From positions 124,001 to 188,000 of the forward strand of contig NZ_BCQS01000012.1 of assembly GCF_001552195.1 (NCBI RefSeq): a stretch of 64,000 nucleotides of DNA, read 5' to 3'. The notes under the pieces were generated by a model that did not search any database, was not told where the DNA came from, and was given only the letters and a program-made list of their open reading frames with translations. The translations under genes were made by a program, and so were the position numbers. Source of the stretch: Actinomadura latina NBRC 106108 (GTDB taxonomy: Bacteria; Actinomycetota; Actinomycetes; Streptosporangiales; Streptosporangiaceae). The stretch's first letter is position 1, and the number at the start of each line of letters is the position of its first letter. This document shows, one piece after another, positions 50,807-58,296 of the stretch.

Positions 50807-51634
50807 TCAACCGGCGAAGGACTCGATCTCGGACCAGACCGCGGTGGGCTGCTCTTCCTGGGCGAAGTGGCCCGCGTCCTGGATGATCGCGGTCGTCAGG
50901 TTCTCGATTCCGGCCTCGCGGAAGCCGGCCGCGTAGGCGGTGATGTCGCCGCCTTCGCCGTCCCCTCGTAGGTAGAGGAGGGGCGTGGTGGTCGGTTCCG
51001 TGAGCGTGGCGTTGTCCTTGGCGTCTTGGCCGAAGGCGCGGTAGAGGTCGAAGCCGGCGGTCAGCGCGGTGTCGCTCTCGTAGGCGGCCACGTGGGCGGC
51101 CCGCGACTCGGGGGTGATCCTGGACGGGTCCACCGACAGCACGTCGTAGAAGTAGTCGAAGTACTCGGCCTGCCGCCCCCGCACGAGGGTCTCGGGCAGG
51201 GACGGAACCGCGTGCAGGCCGAAGTGCCAGATGTAGGGGTTCCGCAGGACGTCGTTCCATGGTGCGACGCCGGGAATCACCGTGTTCATGATGACCACGC
51301 GGTCCACGGGATACCGGCGCAGGTACGCGTAGGCGACCATCCCGCCCGCGTCGTGCCCGACCAGGGTGAGGTCGGTCAGCGACAGTTGCTCGACCAAGCT
51401 GTGCACGACGGACGCCAGCGCGGCCTTCGACCCGCCCGCGACGCCGCCTGTCGATCCGCCTATGCCGGGCAGGTCGAGGGCGATGATGCGCGCATCGGGC
51501 GAGGCGGCGTCCATCAGGGGCTGCCACGTCCGCCATGACTCGGGCCAGCCGTGCAGGAGCAGGTACGGGCGCCCGGACGGGTCTCCCGACTCCTCGACGT
51601 GCAGCGACCGGCCGTCCAGTGGAATTATCGACAT
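50807..51634 (-). CDS. Alpha/beta hydrolase, epoxide hydrolase/haloalkane dehalogenase type
   Basis: 275 residues. HGWPESW (28-34) is the HGxP oxyanion motif of epoxide hydrolases and dehalogenases, and the nucleophile is Asp95 in VGHDAGGMVA. The cap has NPYIWHFGLHAVPSLPETLV, and the C-terminal base is His in DAGHFAQEEQP. The Asp nucleophile rules out an ordinary esterase. It is divergent from a MarR regulator whose two operator-like palindromes cover both start regions, so it is almost certainly repressed by it and induced by a xenobiotic or its own substrate. Confidence 0.87.
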   Translation of the reverse strand: MSIIPLDGRSLHVEESGDPSGRPYLLLHGWPESWRTWQPLMDAASPDARIIALDLPGIGGSTGGVAGGSKAALASVVHSLVEQLSLTDLTLVGHDAGGMVAYAYLRRYPVDRVVIMNTVIPGVAPWNDVLRNPYIWHFGLHAVPSLPETLVRGRQAEYFDYFYDVLSVDPSRITPESRAAHVAAYESDTALTAGFDLYRAFGQDAKDNATLTEPTTTPLLYLRGDGEGGDITAYAAGFREAGIENLTTAIIQDAGHFAQEEQPTAVWSEIESFAG

Positions 51635-51666
51635 GATTCATGTCTATCAGAGCACATGCATCATGT
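51631..51666. promoter_or_regulatory. Two MarR-type operators over divergent starts
   Basis: ACATGATTCATGT (51631-51643) is a perfect 6+1+6 palindrome that includes the hydrolase start codon. ACATGCATCATGT (51654-51666) is a near copy that includes the chosen MarR start. Their centres are 23 bp apart, about two helical turns. They would let one MarR dimer pair block both genes and imply very short or leaderless transcripts. Confidence 0.65.
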
Positions 51667-52121
51667 CGAATATGCTGGACGCCGTGGACGGGCCTCGCTA
51701 CGAATACGGAACCGGATTCCTGCTGGCCCGCATGGGGTCGCTCACGGCCCGCTCCTGGACGGCCTTCCTGGCCGCCCACGACCTGACCCAAGGCCAGTAC
51801 ACGGTCCTCTCCACCCTCGGCGAACGCGGCGACATGGGGCAGCGGAGACTCGCCGAACTCGTCGCCGTGGACGCGCGCAACATCGTCGCCGTCCTCGACT
51901 CACTGGCCCGCCGCCGGCTGATCGAGCGAAGGACGGACGACACCGACCGCCGGCGCCGCCTCGTCGCGCTCACCGAGGAGGGGGCCGCCCTCGTCCGGGA
52001 CCTCGCGGACGCAGCGGCCCAGGAGCAGGAAGGCTTCCTGAAACCCCTGGGCCGCGATGAGCGTGCGCAGCTGAACCGGCTGCTCAGGCGCCTCTACGAG
52101 GCGCATGTCGAAGGTGGTTAG
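51663..52121 (+). CDS. MarR-family transcriptional repressor
   Basis: 152 residues from the ATG at 51663; ATGs at 51633 and 51672 are also in frame. The winged helix is FLAAHDLTQGQYTVLSTLGERGDMGQRRLAELVAVDARNIVAVLDSLARRRLIERRTDDTDRRRRLVALTEEG, with the wing DDTDRRRR. The N- and C-terminal helices form the dimer. The stop TAG lies in the first of two tandem 15-bp repeats at the gene end. Confidence 0.9.
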   Translation: MSNMLDAVDGPRYEYGTGFLLARMGSLTARSWTAFLAAHDLTQGQYTVLSTLGERGDMGQRRLAELVAVDARNIVAVLDSLARRRLIERRTDDTDRRRRLVALTEEGAALVRDLADAAAQEQEGFLKPLGRDERAQLNRLLRRLYEAHVEGG

Positions 52122-52145
52122 GACGGATCCGGTTAGGACGGATCC
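52116..52145. repeat. Tandem 15-bp duplication carrying both stop codons
   Basis: GGTTAGGACGGATCC is repeated at 52116-52130 and 52131-52145. The first copy supplies the MarR stop (TAG, plus strand) and the second supplies the converging SDR stop (TAA, minus strand). Confidence 0.85.
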
Positions 52146-52921
52146 GGCAGCATCCGCTTCATGGCCTCGTGGGCGCCCAGGACCTTGCGGTCGCGCGGGA
52201 AGCCCGCGCGCTTCTGCGCCGCCTCGTAGTTGCCGCCCGCGACCCAGATCGGGCCGTCCTTGAGGTGTTCGAGGCCCTCGCGGGCGATGTCGTCGGGGTC
52301 GGCGACGTTCAGCCCCGGCATGTCCATGTTGAGGCCGGCACGTTCCATCGCGGGAGTCCGCGTCACGCCGAGGATGAGTTCCAGGACGTCCACCCCGTGC
52401 TCGCGCATCTCCAGCCACAGCCCCTCGGCGAACACCCGTCCGAAGGACTTCACCGCCGAGTAGATGCTGATCTGCGCCTGCCCCATGTACCCGGCGAGTG
52501 AGCCGACCAGCAGCAGGCCACCGCGGCCGCGCGCCTTCATCAGCGCGCCGAAGTGGTGCGTGAAGGCCAGCTGCGCGGTGATGTTCAGGTCGATGACGTC
52601 CTGGAAGCGGTCCAGGTCGCCGGTGACGAACTCGTGGCCGTAGCTGTTCGCGCCCGCGTTGAAGATCAGCAGCCCGACGTCCAGGCCGTCGGTGACCTCG
52701 CGGACCTTCTTCAGCGGGTCGGGGGAGATCAGGTCCAGCTCCAGCGTGCGGACCTCCACCCCCTTCGCCCGGACGGCCTCCGCGGTCTCCGCCAGCGGGC
52801 CGGGCTTGCGGGCGATCAGCACCAGGTTCAGGCCGGCGTCCGCGAGCCGGTGTGCGAACGCGGCGCCGACCCCCTCCGAGCCGCCCGCGATGACGGCCCA
52901 CGGGCCGTACTCGTCGATCAT
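52133..52921 (-). CDS. SDR family oxidoreductase, last gene of the kshA operon
   Basis: 262 residues. Cofactor motif AGGSEGVGAAFAHRLADAG, NAGANSYG, Ser in LLLVGSLAGYMG and YSAVK are present. The C-terminus (MERAGLNMDMPGLNVADPDDIAREGLEHLKDGPIWVAGGN) is the DltE/YqjQ-like type that acts on long-chain ketones. The start overlaps the preceding SDR stop (ATGA). It probably acts on a hydroxy- or ketosteroid. Confidence 0.83.
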   Translation of the reverse strand: MIDEYGPWAVIAGGSEGVGAAFAHRLADAGLNLVLIARKPGPLAETAEAVRAKGVEVRTLELDLISPDPLKKVREVTDGLDVGLLIFNAGANSYGHEFVTGDLDRFQDVIDLNITAQLAFTHHFGALMKARGRGGLLLVGSLAGYMGQAQISIYSAVKSFGRVFAEGLWLEMREHGVDVLELILGVTRTPAMERAGLNMDMPGLNVADPDDIAREGLEHLKDGPIWVAGGNYEAAQKRAGFPRDRKVLGAHEAMKRMLPDPS

Positions 52922-53703
52922 TCTTCTCCGTCCAGGTCCGGGGTCCAGGCGACGCCGTTGATATGCGAGCCGCCGTCCGCGAACAGGGTGTTTCCGGTCA
53001 GGTAGCGGGCGCCCTCGGACGCGAGGAACAGCGCCACCGGTGCGATGTCGGCCTCCGGGTCGCCGAGGCGGCCCATCGGGTTGGCGCGGTCGGCGGCGGC
53101 CTCGATCTCCGGATGCGCGGCCGCCATCCGCCGGAACGCCGCGCTCTTGGCGCCCGGGCAGATCGCGTTCACGACGACCCCCGTCGGCGCCCATTCGCGG
53201 GCGGCCGTGCGGGTCAGCGTCCGGAGGGCCTCCTTCGCCGAGTTGTACTCCAGGGTGCCCATGTGGGCGTTGACCCCATTCAGCGAGCACATGTTGATGA
53301 CGCGCCCCCACCCGCGCGCCTTCATGTAGGGGAAGGCGGCCTGCATCGCCCACAGCGGGCCGTAGTAGCCCATCGCGAAACCGCGGGCGAGGTTCTCGTC
53401 GGTCTTGTTCTCGACGCGGCCGACCGTCCCGGCGCCCCAGGCGTTGTTGACCAGGACGTCCACGGCGCCCCACGTCTCGACCGCCGCGGCGATCATGGCG
53501 TGGACCTGTGCCTTGTCGGTCACGTCCGTCCGGACGAACCGGGCGTTCTCCCCGATCTCGGCGGCCACCCGCGCGCCGGTCTCCTCGTTCAGCTCCGCCA
53601 CCAGGACGCGGGCGCCCGCGGCGGCGAAGCGGCGGGCGACGCCGCGTCCGATGCCGTCGCCCGCGCCGGTCACGACGGCGACCCGCCCGGTCAGCTCACC
53701 CAT
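52918..53703 (-). CDS. SDR family oxidoreductase in the kshA operon
   Basis: 261 residues with TGAGDGIGRG, NNAWGAG, Ser in INMCSLNGVNAHMG, YNSAK and a C-terminal ADGGSHINGVAW. All catalytic residues are present. Asn in place of the third Ala of NNAG-type motifs (NNAW) is a mild variation. It overlaps the small Cys protein gene by 8 nt and the next SDR by 4 nt. A 3-, 7-, 12- or 17-hydroxysteroid dehydrogenase role is plausible. Confidence 0.83.
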   Translation of the reverse strand: MGELTGRVAVVTGAGDGIGRGVARRFAAAGARVLVAELNEETGARVAAEIGENARFVRTDVTDKAQVHAMIAAAVETWGAVDVLVNNAWGAGTVGRVENKTDENLARGFAMGYYGPLWAMQAAFPYMKARGWGRVINMCSLNGVNAHMGTLEYNSAKEALRTLTRTAAREWAPTGVVVNAICPGAKSAAFRRMAAAHPEIEAAADRANPMGRLGDPEADIAPVALFLASEGARYLTGNTLFADGGSHINGVAWTPDLDGEE

Positions 53704-53935
53704 CGACGACCTTGATGGAGCCGGTCAGCGCCGCCTCCTGGATCGCCGAGCGCAGCGCCGGGCAGGTGTCGTGCGGGTCCTGGATGCCCACGCAGGCGGC
53801 CCGCGCGGCGGCGTTCCACTGGATGCTCGTCTGCTCCCAGCTCGACTTGCGCACCAGCACCTCGGCGGCGCAGCGGCGGCACGCGACCGGGAGCAGCGGG
53901 CCGTCCAGCAGCCGCTCGTCCTGGCGGGACGTCAC
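53696..53935 (-). CDS. Small cysteine-containing protein coupled to kshA
   Basis: 79 residues from the GTG at 53935, which overlaps the kshA stop (GTGA). It has four Cys in CRRC, AACVG and DTCPAL, with SSWEQTSIQWNAAARAACVGIQDPHDTCPALRSAI between and after them. This could bind one metal or Fe-S centre. I do not recognise a named family. Its constant position between a Rieske oxygenase and an SDR suggests an accessory role for the oxygenase, for example electron transfer or assembly (inference). Confidence 0.7.
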   Translation of the reverse strand: MTSRQDERLLDGPLLPVACRRCAAEVLVRKSSWEQTSIQWNAAARAACVGIQDPHDTCPALRSAIQEAALTGSIKVVDG

Positions 53936-55092
53936 GCCGAGGCCCCCTCGCGGCGCGCGAGGTTCTCCTCGACCTCCTTCTTCCACGACTCCACCGGACG
54001 GGTCGTGTCGATCTCGAACTCGAACCGGTCGGTCATCTCCGGCTTGACGTCGGCTGCGTCCACGTAGAACTGCTCGTACCAGCGGCGCAGCTGGTAGACG
54101 GGCCCGTCCTCCTCGCACAGCAGCGGGTTGTCGATGCGGGTCTTGTTCTTCCAGATCTCGACGTCCTGCTGGAAGCCGAGCAGGATGAACTCCGACAACT
54201 TCGCCGCGGTCGCCTCGGCCGCGTCCGGCGGCAGCGCGTCGCTGTGCTGGACGATGATGCCCGAGTGCAGCGAGAACGAGTTCTGGTCGATCGGGTAATG
54301 GCAGTTGATCAGGACCGAGTGCAGGTCGTACCCCTCGTAGTGGTACGTCAGCTCGTCGATCATGAACGAGGGGCCGTGGTAGGACGCGACGGAGGTGTTG
54401 CCGAGCATACGCGGCCCGCCCCCGCCGCCCTCCTCCCGTGCCGCGCGGGCGTCCTCGCGGGTCACGCCCTTCATGATCTGCGTGGCGGTCTGGTTCTCGA
54501 AGATGTTCTTGAAGTACGTCGGGAACGACTTGTGGATGTAGAAGAAGTGCGCCATGTCGACGACGTTGTCGATGACCTCGCGCGCGTTGGTGTGGACCAC
54601 CTGCTCGGTCCAGCGCCAGTCGGTCCAGTCGTCGCGGGTGGCGCCCTCGATCACCGGGATCGTCACGTCCGCCGGGGGCTGCTTGCCCTCCGGGTCGTTC
54701 CAGACGAACAGCAGCTTGTCCTGCTCCATCGTCGGCCACGCGGCCGTCCGGGCGCGCAGCGGGACGCGGCGCGAGTACGGGATCGACTTGCAGCGGCCGT
54801 CGCCGCCCCAGCGCCAGTCGTGGAACGGGCAGGCGATCTCGTTGCCCTTGACCGTGCCCTGGGACAGGTCGCCGCCCATGTGCCGGCAGTAGCCGTCGAG
54901 GACGTTGGTCTTCCCGTCCGCACCGGTGAAGACGACGAGCTTCTGCCCGAACGCCTGGACCGTGTGGGGCTTGCCGTCCTTGAACTTCTCGGCCAGCCCG
55001 AGGCAGTGCCATCCCCGGGCGAAACGGGAGGAGACGGCCTCCGCCTCGATGGCGCGGACGGCGTCCGACTCGGTTGCGGTCACGTGGATCAT
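53932..55092 (-). CDS. kshA: 3-Ketosteroid 9alpha-hydroxylase oxygenase (KshA)
   Basis: 386 residues. The Rieske cluster ligands are Cys69, His71, Cys88 and His91 (YCRHMGGDLS...ACPFHDW). The mononuclear iron ligands are His182 and His187 in DMAHFFYIHKSFP plus Asp310 in FQQDVEIWKNK. FARGWHCLGLAEKFKDGKPH and the rest follow mycobacterial KshA closely. KshA adds the 9alpha-OH that, with the KstD double bond, opens ring B. Its reductase KshB is at 23030. It heads a minus-strand operon of four coupled genes. Confidence 0.93.
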   Translation of the reverse strand: MIHVTATESDAVRAIEAEAVSSRFARGWHCLGLAEKFKDGKPHTVQAFGQKLVVFTGADGKTNVLDGYCRHMGGDLSQGTVKGNEIACPFHDWRWGGDGRCKSIPYSRRVPLRARTAAWPTMEQDKLLFVWNDPEGKQPPADVTIPVIEGATRDDWTDWRWTEQVVHTNAREVIDNVVDMAHFFYIHKSFPTYFKNIFENQTATQIMKGVTREDARAAREEGGGGGPRMLGNTSVASYHGPSFMIDELTYHYEGYDLHSVLINCHYPIDQNSFSLHSGIIVQHSDALPPDAAEATAAKLSEFILLGFQQDVEIWKNKTRIDNPLLCEEDGPVYQLRRWYEQFYVDAADVKPEMTDRFEFEIDTTRPVESWKKEVEENLARREGASA

Positions 55093-55240
55093 CCCTTCAG
55101 CGATGGATGGCTGATTCGAACGTTAGGTCGCAGGTCACCGTCCTGAACGGCGAGTCCCGGTGGCCGGGACGCGGAGCCCCTTACGGGGACGCGGGCGTGG
55201 TCTGCTGCAATGGTCGGACGACGAAGACGGGAGTCGACGG

Positions 55241-56407
55241 ATGAGCAACGAGGTCCTGGACGCCGTGCGCGGGCTGCTGCCGGGCATCGCCGAGCGGGCC
55301 CGGTCCGTGGACGAGAAGGGACACGTCCCCGCGGAGACGATGCGGGAGCTGACCGCCGCCGGAGTGTTCCGGATGCTCCAGCCCGCCCGCTACGGCGGCG
55401 CCGAGGACGACCCCGTCGCCTTCTACGAGGTGGTCCGCGCGATCTCGGGCGCCTGCGGCTCTACCGGCTGGGTCGCCGCGATCCTCGGCGTCCACTCCTG
55501 GCACCTCGGCCTGTTCGCGGACGAGGCGCAGCGCGAGGTGTGGGGCGTCGGCCCCGACACGCTGATCTCCTCGTCCTACAGCCCGATCGGCCGCCTCACC
55601 CCCGTCGACGGCGGCTACGAGCTGGCGGGCCGCTGGTCGTTCTCGTCCGGCTGCGAGTTCGCGTCCTGGGTGCTGCTCGGCGCCCTCGTCGTCGGCGCGG
55701 AGGGCCGCCCCGTCGACTTCATGACGGTGCTCGTCCCGAAGCGCGACTACGAGATCCGCGAAGTGTGGGACTCGATGGGCCTGCGCGGCACCGCCAGCGA
55801 CGACATCGTCGTGGAGAAGGCGTTCGTCCCGTCCCACCGGGCCATGCGCAACTTCGAGCAGGCCCAGCTCCGCAACCCCGGGCGCAAGGTCAACACCGGC
55901 CCCCTCTACCGCATGCCGTTCGGCACGATCTTCACCAGCACGGTCACCGCCAGCGTGATCGGCATGGCGGGGGGCTGCCACGACCTCTACGTGGCGAAGA
56001 TGCGCGACCGGATCCGCCTCAGCCTCGGCGGCGGCCGCTTCGTCGAGGACCCGCACGCCCAGGTCGCCGTCGCCCGCGCCGCCTCGGAGATCGACGCCGC
56101 GATCCTGCAGACCGACCGGAACGTCCGGGAGATCCACGAGTACGCGTCCCGCAACGAGAAGATCCCGATGGAGCTGCGGCTGCGCGCCCGCCGCGACCAG
56201 GTCCGCGGCACCGAACGCGCCATCGAGGCGATCGACATCCTCTTCAAGACCGCCGGCGGCAACTCCCTGCACCGCGGCAACGTCATCGAACGCGCCTGGC
56301 GCGACGCCCACGCCGGCAGCGTCCACGTCGCCAACGACGTCGAGCACGCCCTCTCCATGTGGGGCCGCGGCATCTTCGGCCTCAAGGTCGAGGACAACCT
56401 CGTCTGA
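55241..56407 (+). CDS. hsaA: 3-HSA monooxygenase oxygenase component (HsaA)
   Basis: 388 residues; GGGAG (55229-55233) precedes the ATG. Motifs LQPARYGGAEDDPVAFYE, CGSTGWVAAILGVHSWHLGLF, FSSGCEFASWVLLG, DSMGLRGTASDDIVV and LRARRDQVRGTERAIEAIDILFKTAGGNSL...WRDAHAGSVH agree with M. tuberculosis HsaA better than the paralogue at 24066. HsaA hydroxylates 3-HSA with FMNH2 from HsaB. It is divergent from kshA, so both are probably induced together. Confidence 0.9.
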   Translation: MSNEVLDAVRGLLPGIAERARSVDEKGHVPAETMRELTAAGVFRMLQPARYGGAEDDPVAFYEVVRAISGACGSTGWVAAILGVHSWHLGLFADEAQREVWGVGPDTLISSSYSPIGRLTPVDGGYELAGRWSFSSGCEFASWVLLGALVVGAEGRPVDFMTVLVPKRDYEIREVWDSMGLRGTASDDIVVEKAFVPSHRAMRNFEQAQLRNPGRKVNTGPLYRMPFGTIFTSTVTASVIGMAGGCHDLYVAKMRDRIRLSLGGGRFVEDPHAQVAVARAASEIDAAILQTDRNVREIHEYASRNEKIPMELRLRARRDQVRGTERAIEAIDILFKTAGGNSLHRGNVIERAWRDAHAGSVHVANDVEHALSMWGRGIFGLKVEDNLV

Positions 56408-56451
56408 CCCTGGCGCACCTCTTCAACGGGCCGCGCATTCAGGCCGCGCAT

Positions 56452-57213
56452 TCAGCCTTCGCGGCCGGGGAGCATGGCCAGGGCCTTGGAGCGCTGCGCG
56501 ACGAGGTCGTCGTAGGTGCCGTCGCGCTCGGCCCAGCGGTGCGTGAGGACGCCCTTCACGAGGATCTCGCGGGGCGTGGGCTCCGCTGAGAGCAGTTGCA
56601 TGACCTCGGTGGCGAAGTCGTCGAGCGGCAGCGCGTGCGGGTTCACCTTTTCCTGGCCCGCCGTGGCGACGGCCGGGGGGACGAGTTCGACGACGCCGAC
56701 GCCGGTGCCGTCGAGTTGCGCGCGCAGTGCCTCGGAGTAGGCGTGCACCGCGGCCTTCGAGGCGGCGTAGGCGGGCATGGGCGGGAACGGCAGGAATGCG
56801 ATGCCGGAGGTCACGGTGATGAAGGTGCCGGCGGCCCGCCGGACCAGGTGCGGGGTGAAGGCGTCGATGACCCGGATGGTGCCGACCAGGTTGGTGTCGA
56901 TCGTCGTCTCCGCCACCTCGAAGTGCGCGGGATCGCGCAGGTCCTCCACGGCCATGACGCCCGACATCGTCACCACGGTGTCCAGCTCGGGGTACCGGGC
57001 GAGCACGGCGTCGCGGGCACGTGCGACGGAGGCACTGTCGGTGACGTCGATGCCGAACGTGCCGAAACCCTCTCCGGCGAGTTCCGAGAGTGCCTCCGGG
57101 CTGCGGCCGCCCACGGCCACGGTGCTGCCCGCCGCGGCGAACCGGCGGGCCAGCTCCCGCCCGATGCCCGAGGTCCCGCCGACGATGAGGACGGTGCGGT
57201 TGGAGAGATCCAT
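56452..57213 (-). CDS. SDR family oxidoreductase (DltE-like)
   Basis: 253 residues with GGTSGIGRELARRFAAAG, a VTMSGVMAV segment in place of NNAG, Ser in TVTSGIAFLPFPPMPAY, YAASKAAVHAY and a hydrophobic C-terminus. The absence of the usual NNAG is seen in the DltE/YbbO-like group, which reduces a range of ketones. It is divergent from the HTH regulator at 57363. Confidence 0.82.
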   Translation of the reverse strand: MDLSNRTVLIVGGTSGIGRELARRFAAAGSTVAVGGRSPEALSELAGEGFGTFGIDVTDSASVARARDAVLARYPELDTVVTMSGVMAVEDLRDPAHFEVAETTIDTNLVGTIRVIDAFTPHLVRRAAGTFITVTSGIAFLPFPPMPAYAASKAAVHAYSEALRAQLDGTGVGVVELVPPAVATAGQEKVNPHALPLDDFATEVMQLLSAEPTPREILVKGVLTHRWAERDGTYDDLVAQRSKALAMLPGREG

Positions 57214-57362
57214 GAGGTCTTCCCTTCAGCGAGGCTCGCCGTCCTCCTCGGACAGCGCTGCCGCAAGTCTTGACGGCGTTCGCCGCAAGTGGCAGAGCCC
57301 CCGTGCTCCCTGGTCCTGCCAGGACCCCCGCTGAGACGCGCGCACCGCCTTACCGTGTGGGT

Positions 57363-58235
57363 ATGAAGGACGAGGAATCCGGCAACCGGCTCGGCGGCTA
57401 CCTGCGTGCGCGACGCGAGCTGATCTCCCCGGCGCAGGCGGGACTCCCGCCCGGCGGCAACCGCCGCGTCCCCGGCCTGCGCCGTGAGGAGGTCGCGCTG
57501 CTCGCGGGCATCAGCCCCGACTACTACCTGCGCCTGGAACGGGGCCGCGACAGGAACCCCTCACCTCAGGTGCTCGAATCACTCGCGCGCGTCCTGCAGC
57601 TCGACGACGTCGAACGGACGTATCTGCTCGGCCTCGCGGCGGTCCGCGCGAGGGCGCCGCGCCGCAGGCGCCCCGAGCAGGTACCGGCACGGGTGCACCA
57701 ACTCCTCGCCCACCTCGAGATCCCCGCGTTCGTCGAAGGCCGCGCCTTCGACGTCCTGGCCTCCAACCCGATGGCCGTCGCGTTCTCCCCGCGCCTTCGG
57801 CCCGGCCAGAACCGGCTCCGCTCCCTGTTCCTCGACCCCGAGGAACAAGCCTTCCAACAGGACTGGGCGAATTCCGCCGCCAGCTTCATCGCCGCTCTTC
57901 GCACCACCATCGGGGACGACATCGACAACCCCCGGTTCGTCGAACTCGTCGGGGAACTCGCACTCGCCAGTCAACGGTTCCGCACCCTGTGGGCCCGACA
58001 CGACGTCCGCAACCTCGACGGAGGAACCACCGTCGTCCGCCACCCCGTCGTCGGTGAACTACGGCTCCACCGCGACAAACTCCCCATCGACGAAGTCATC
58101 CTCGTCGTCTACTACCCCGACAAGGGCAGCGACAGCGACGAGAAACTGCGACTCCTCGCCGCGCTCTCACGCACGGAACCCGCCGGTACGGCGCACGACA
58201 GCCCGGCGGACGTCCCGCATCCGAAGACCCCCTGA
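57363..58235 (+). CDS. XRE/MmyB-type helix-turn-helix regulator
   Basis: 290 residues. It begins with the MmyB signature LGGYLRARRELISPAQAGLP...RRVPGLRREEVALLAGISPDYYLRLERGRDRNPSPQVLESLARVLQL, followed by the MmyB-like ligand-binding domain (FDVLASNPMAVAFSPRLRPGQN, FVELVGELALASQRFRTLWARHDVR). MmyB-like proteins bind fatty acids in methylenomycin regulation. It is divergent from the SDR at 56452, with a 149-bp gap, and probably represses or activates that SDR. Confidence 0.9.
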   Translation: MKDEESGNRLGGYLRARRELISPAQAGLPPGGNRRVPGLRREEVALLAGISPDYYLRLERGRDRNPSPQVLESLARVLQLDDVERTYLLGLAAVRARAPRRRRPEQVPARVHQLLAHLEIPAFVEGRAFDVLASNPMAVAFSPRLRPGQNRLRSLFLDPEEQAFQQDWANSAASFIAALRTTIGDDIDNPRFVELVGELALASQRFRTLWARHDVRNLDGGTTVVRHPVVGELRLHRDKLPIDEVILVVYYPDKGSDSDEKLRLLAALSRTEPAGTAHDSPADVPHPKTP

Positions 58236-58296
58236 CGAACGCGCGCGGTTCCGGCGGCTCAGGTGACGGTCGCTACGGCACCCCTACCCATGGATC

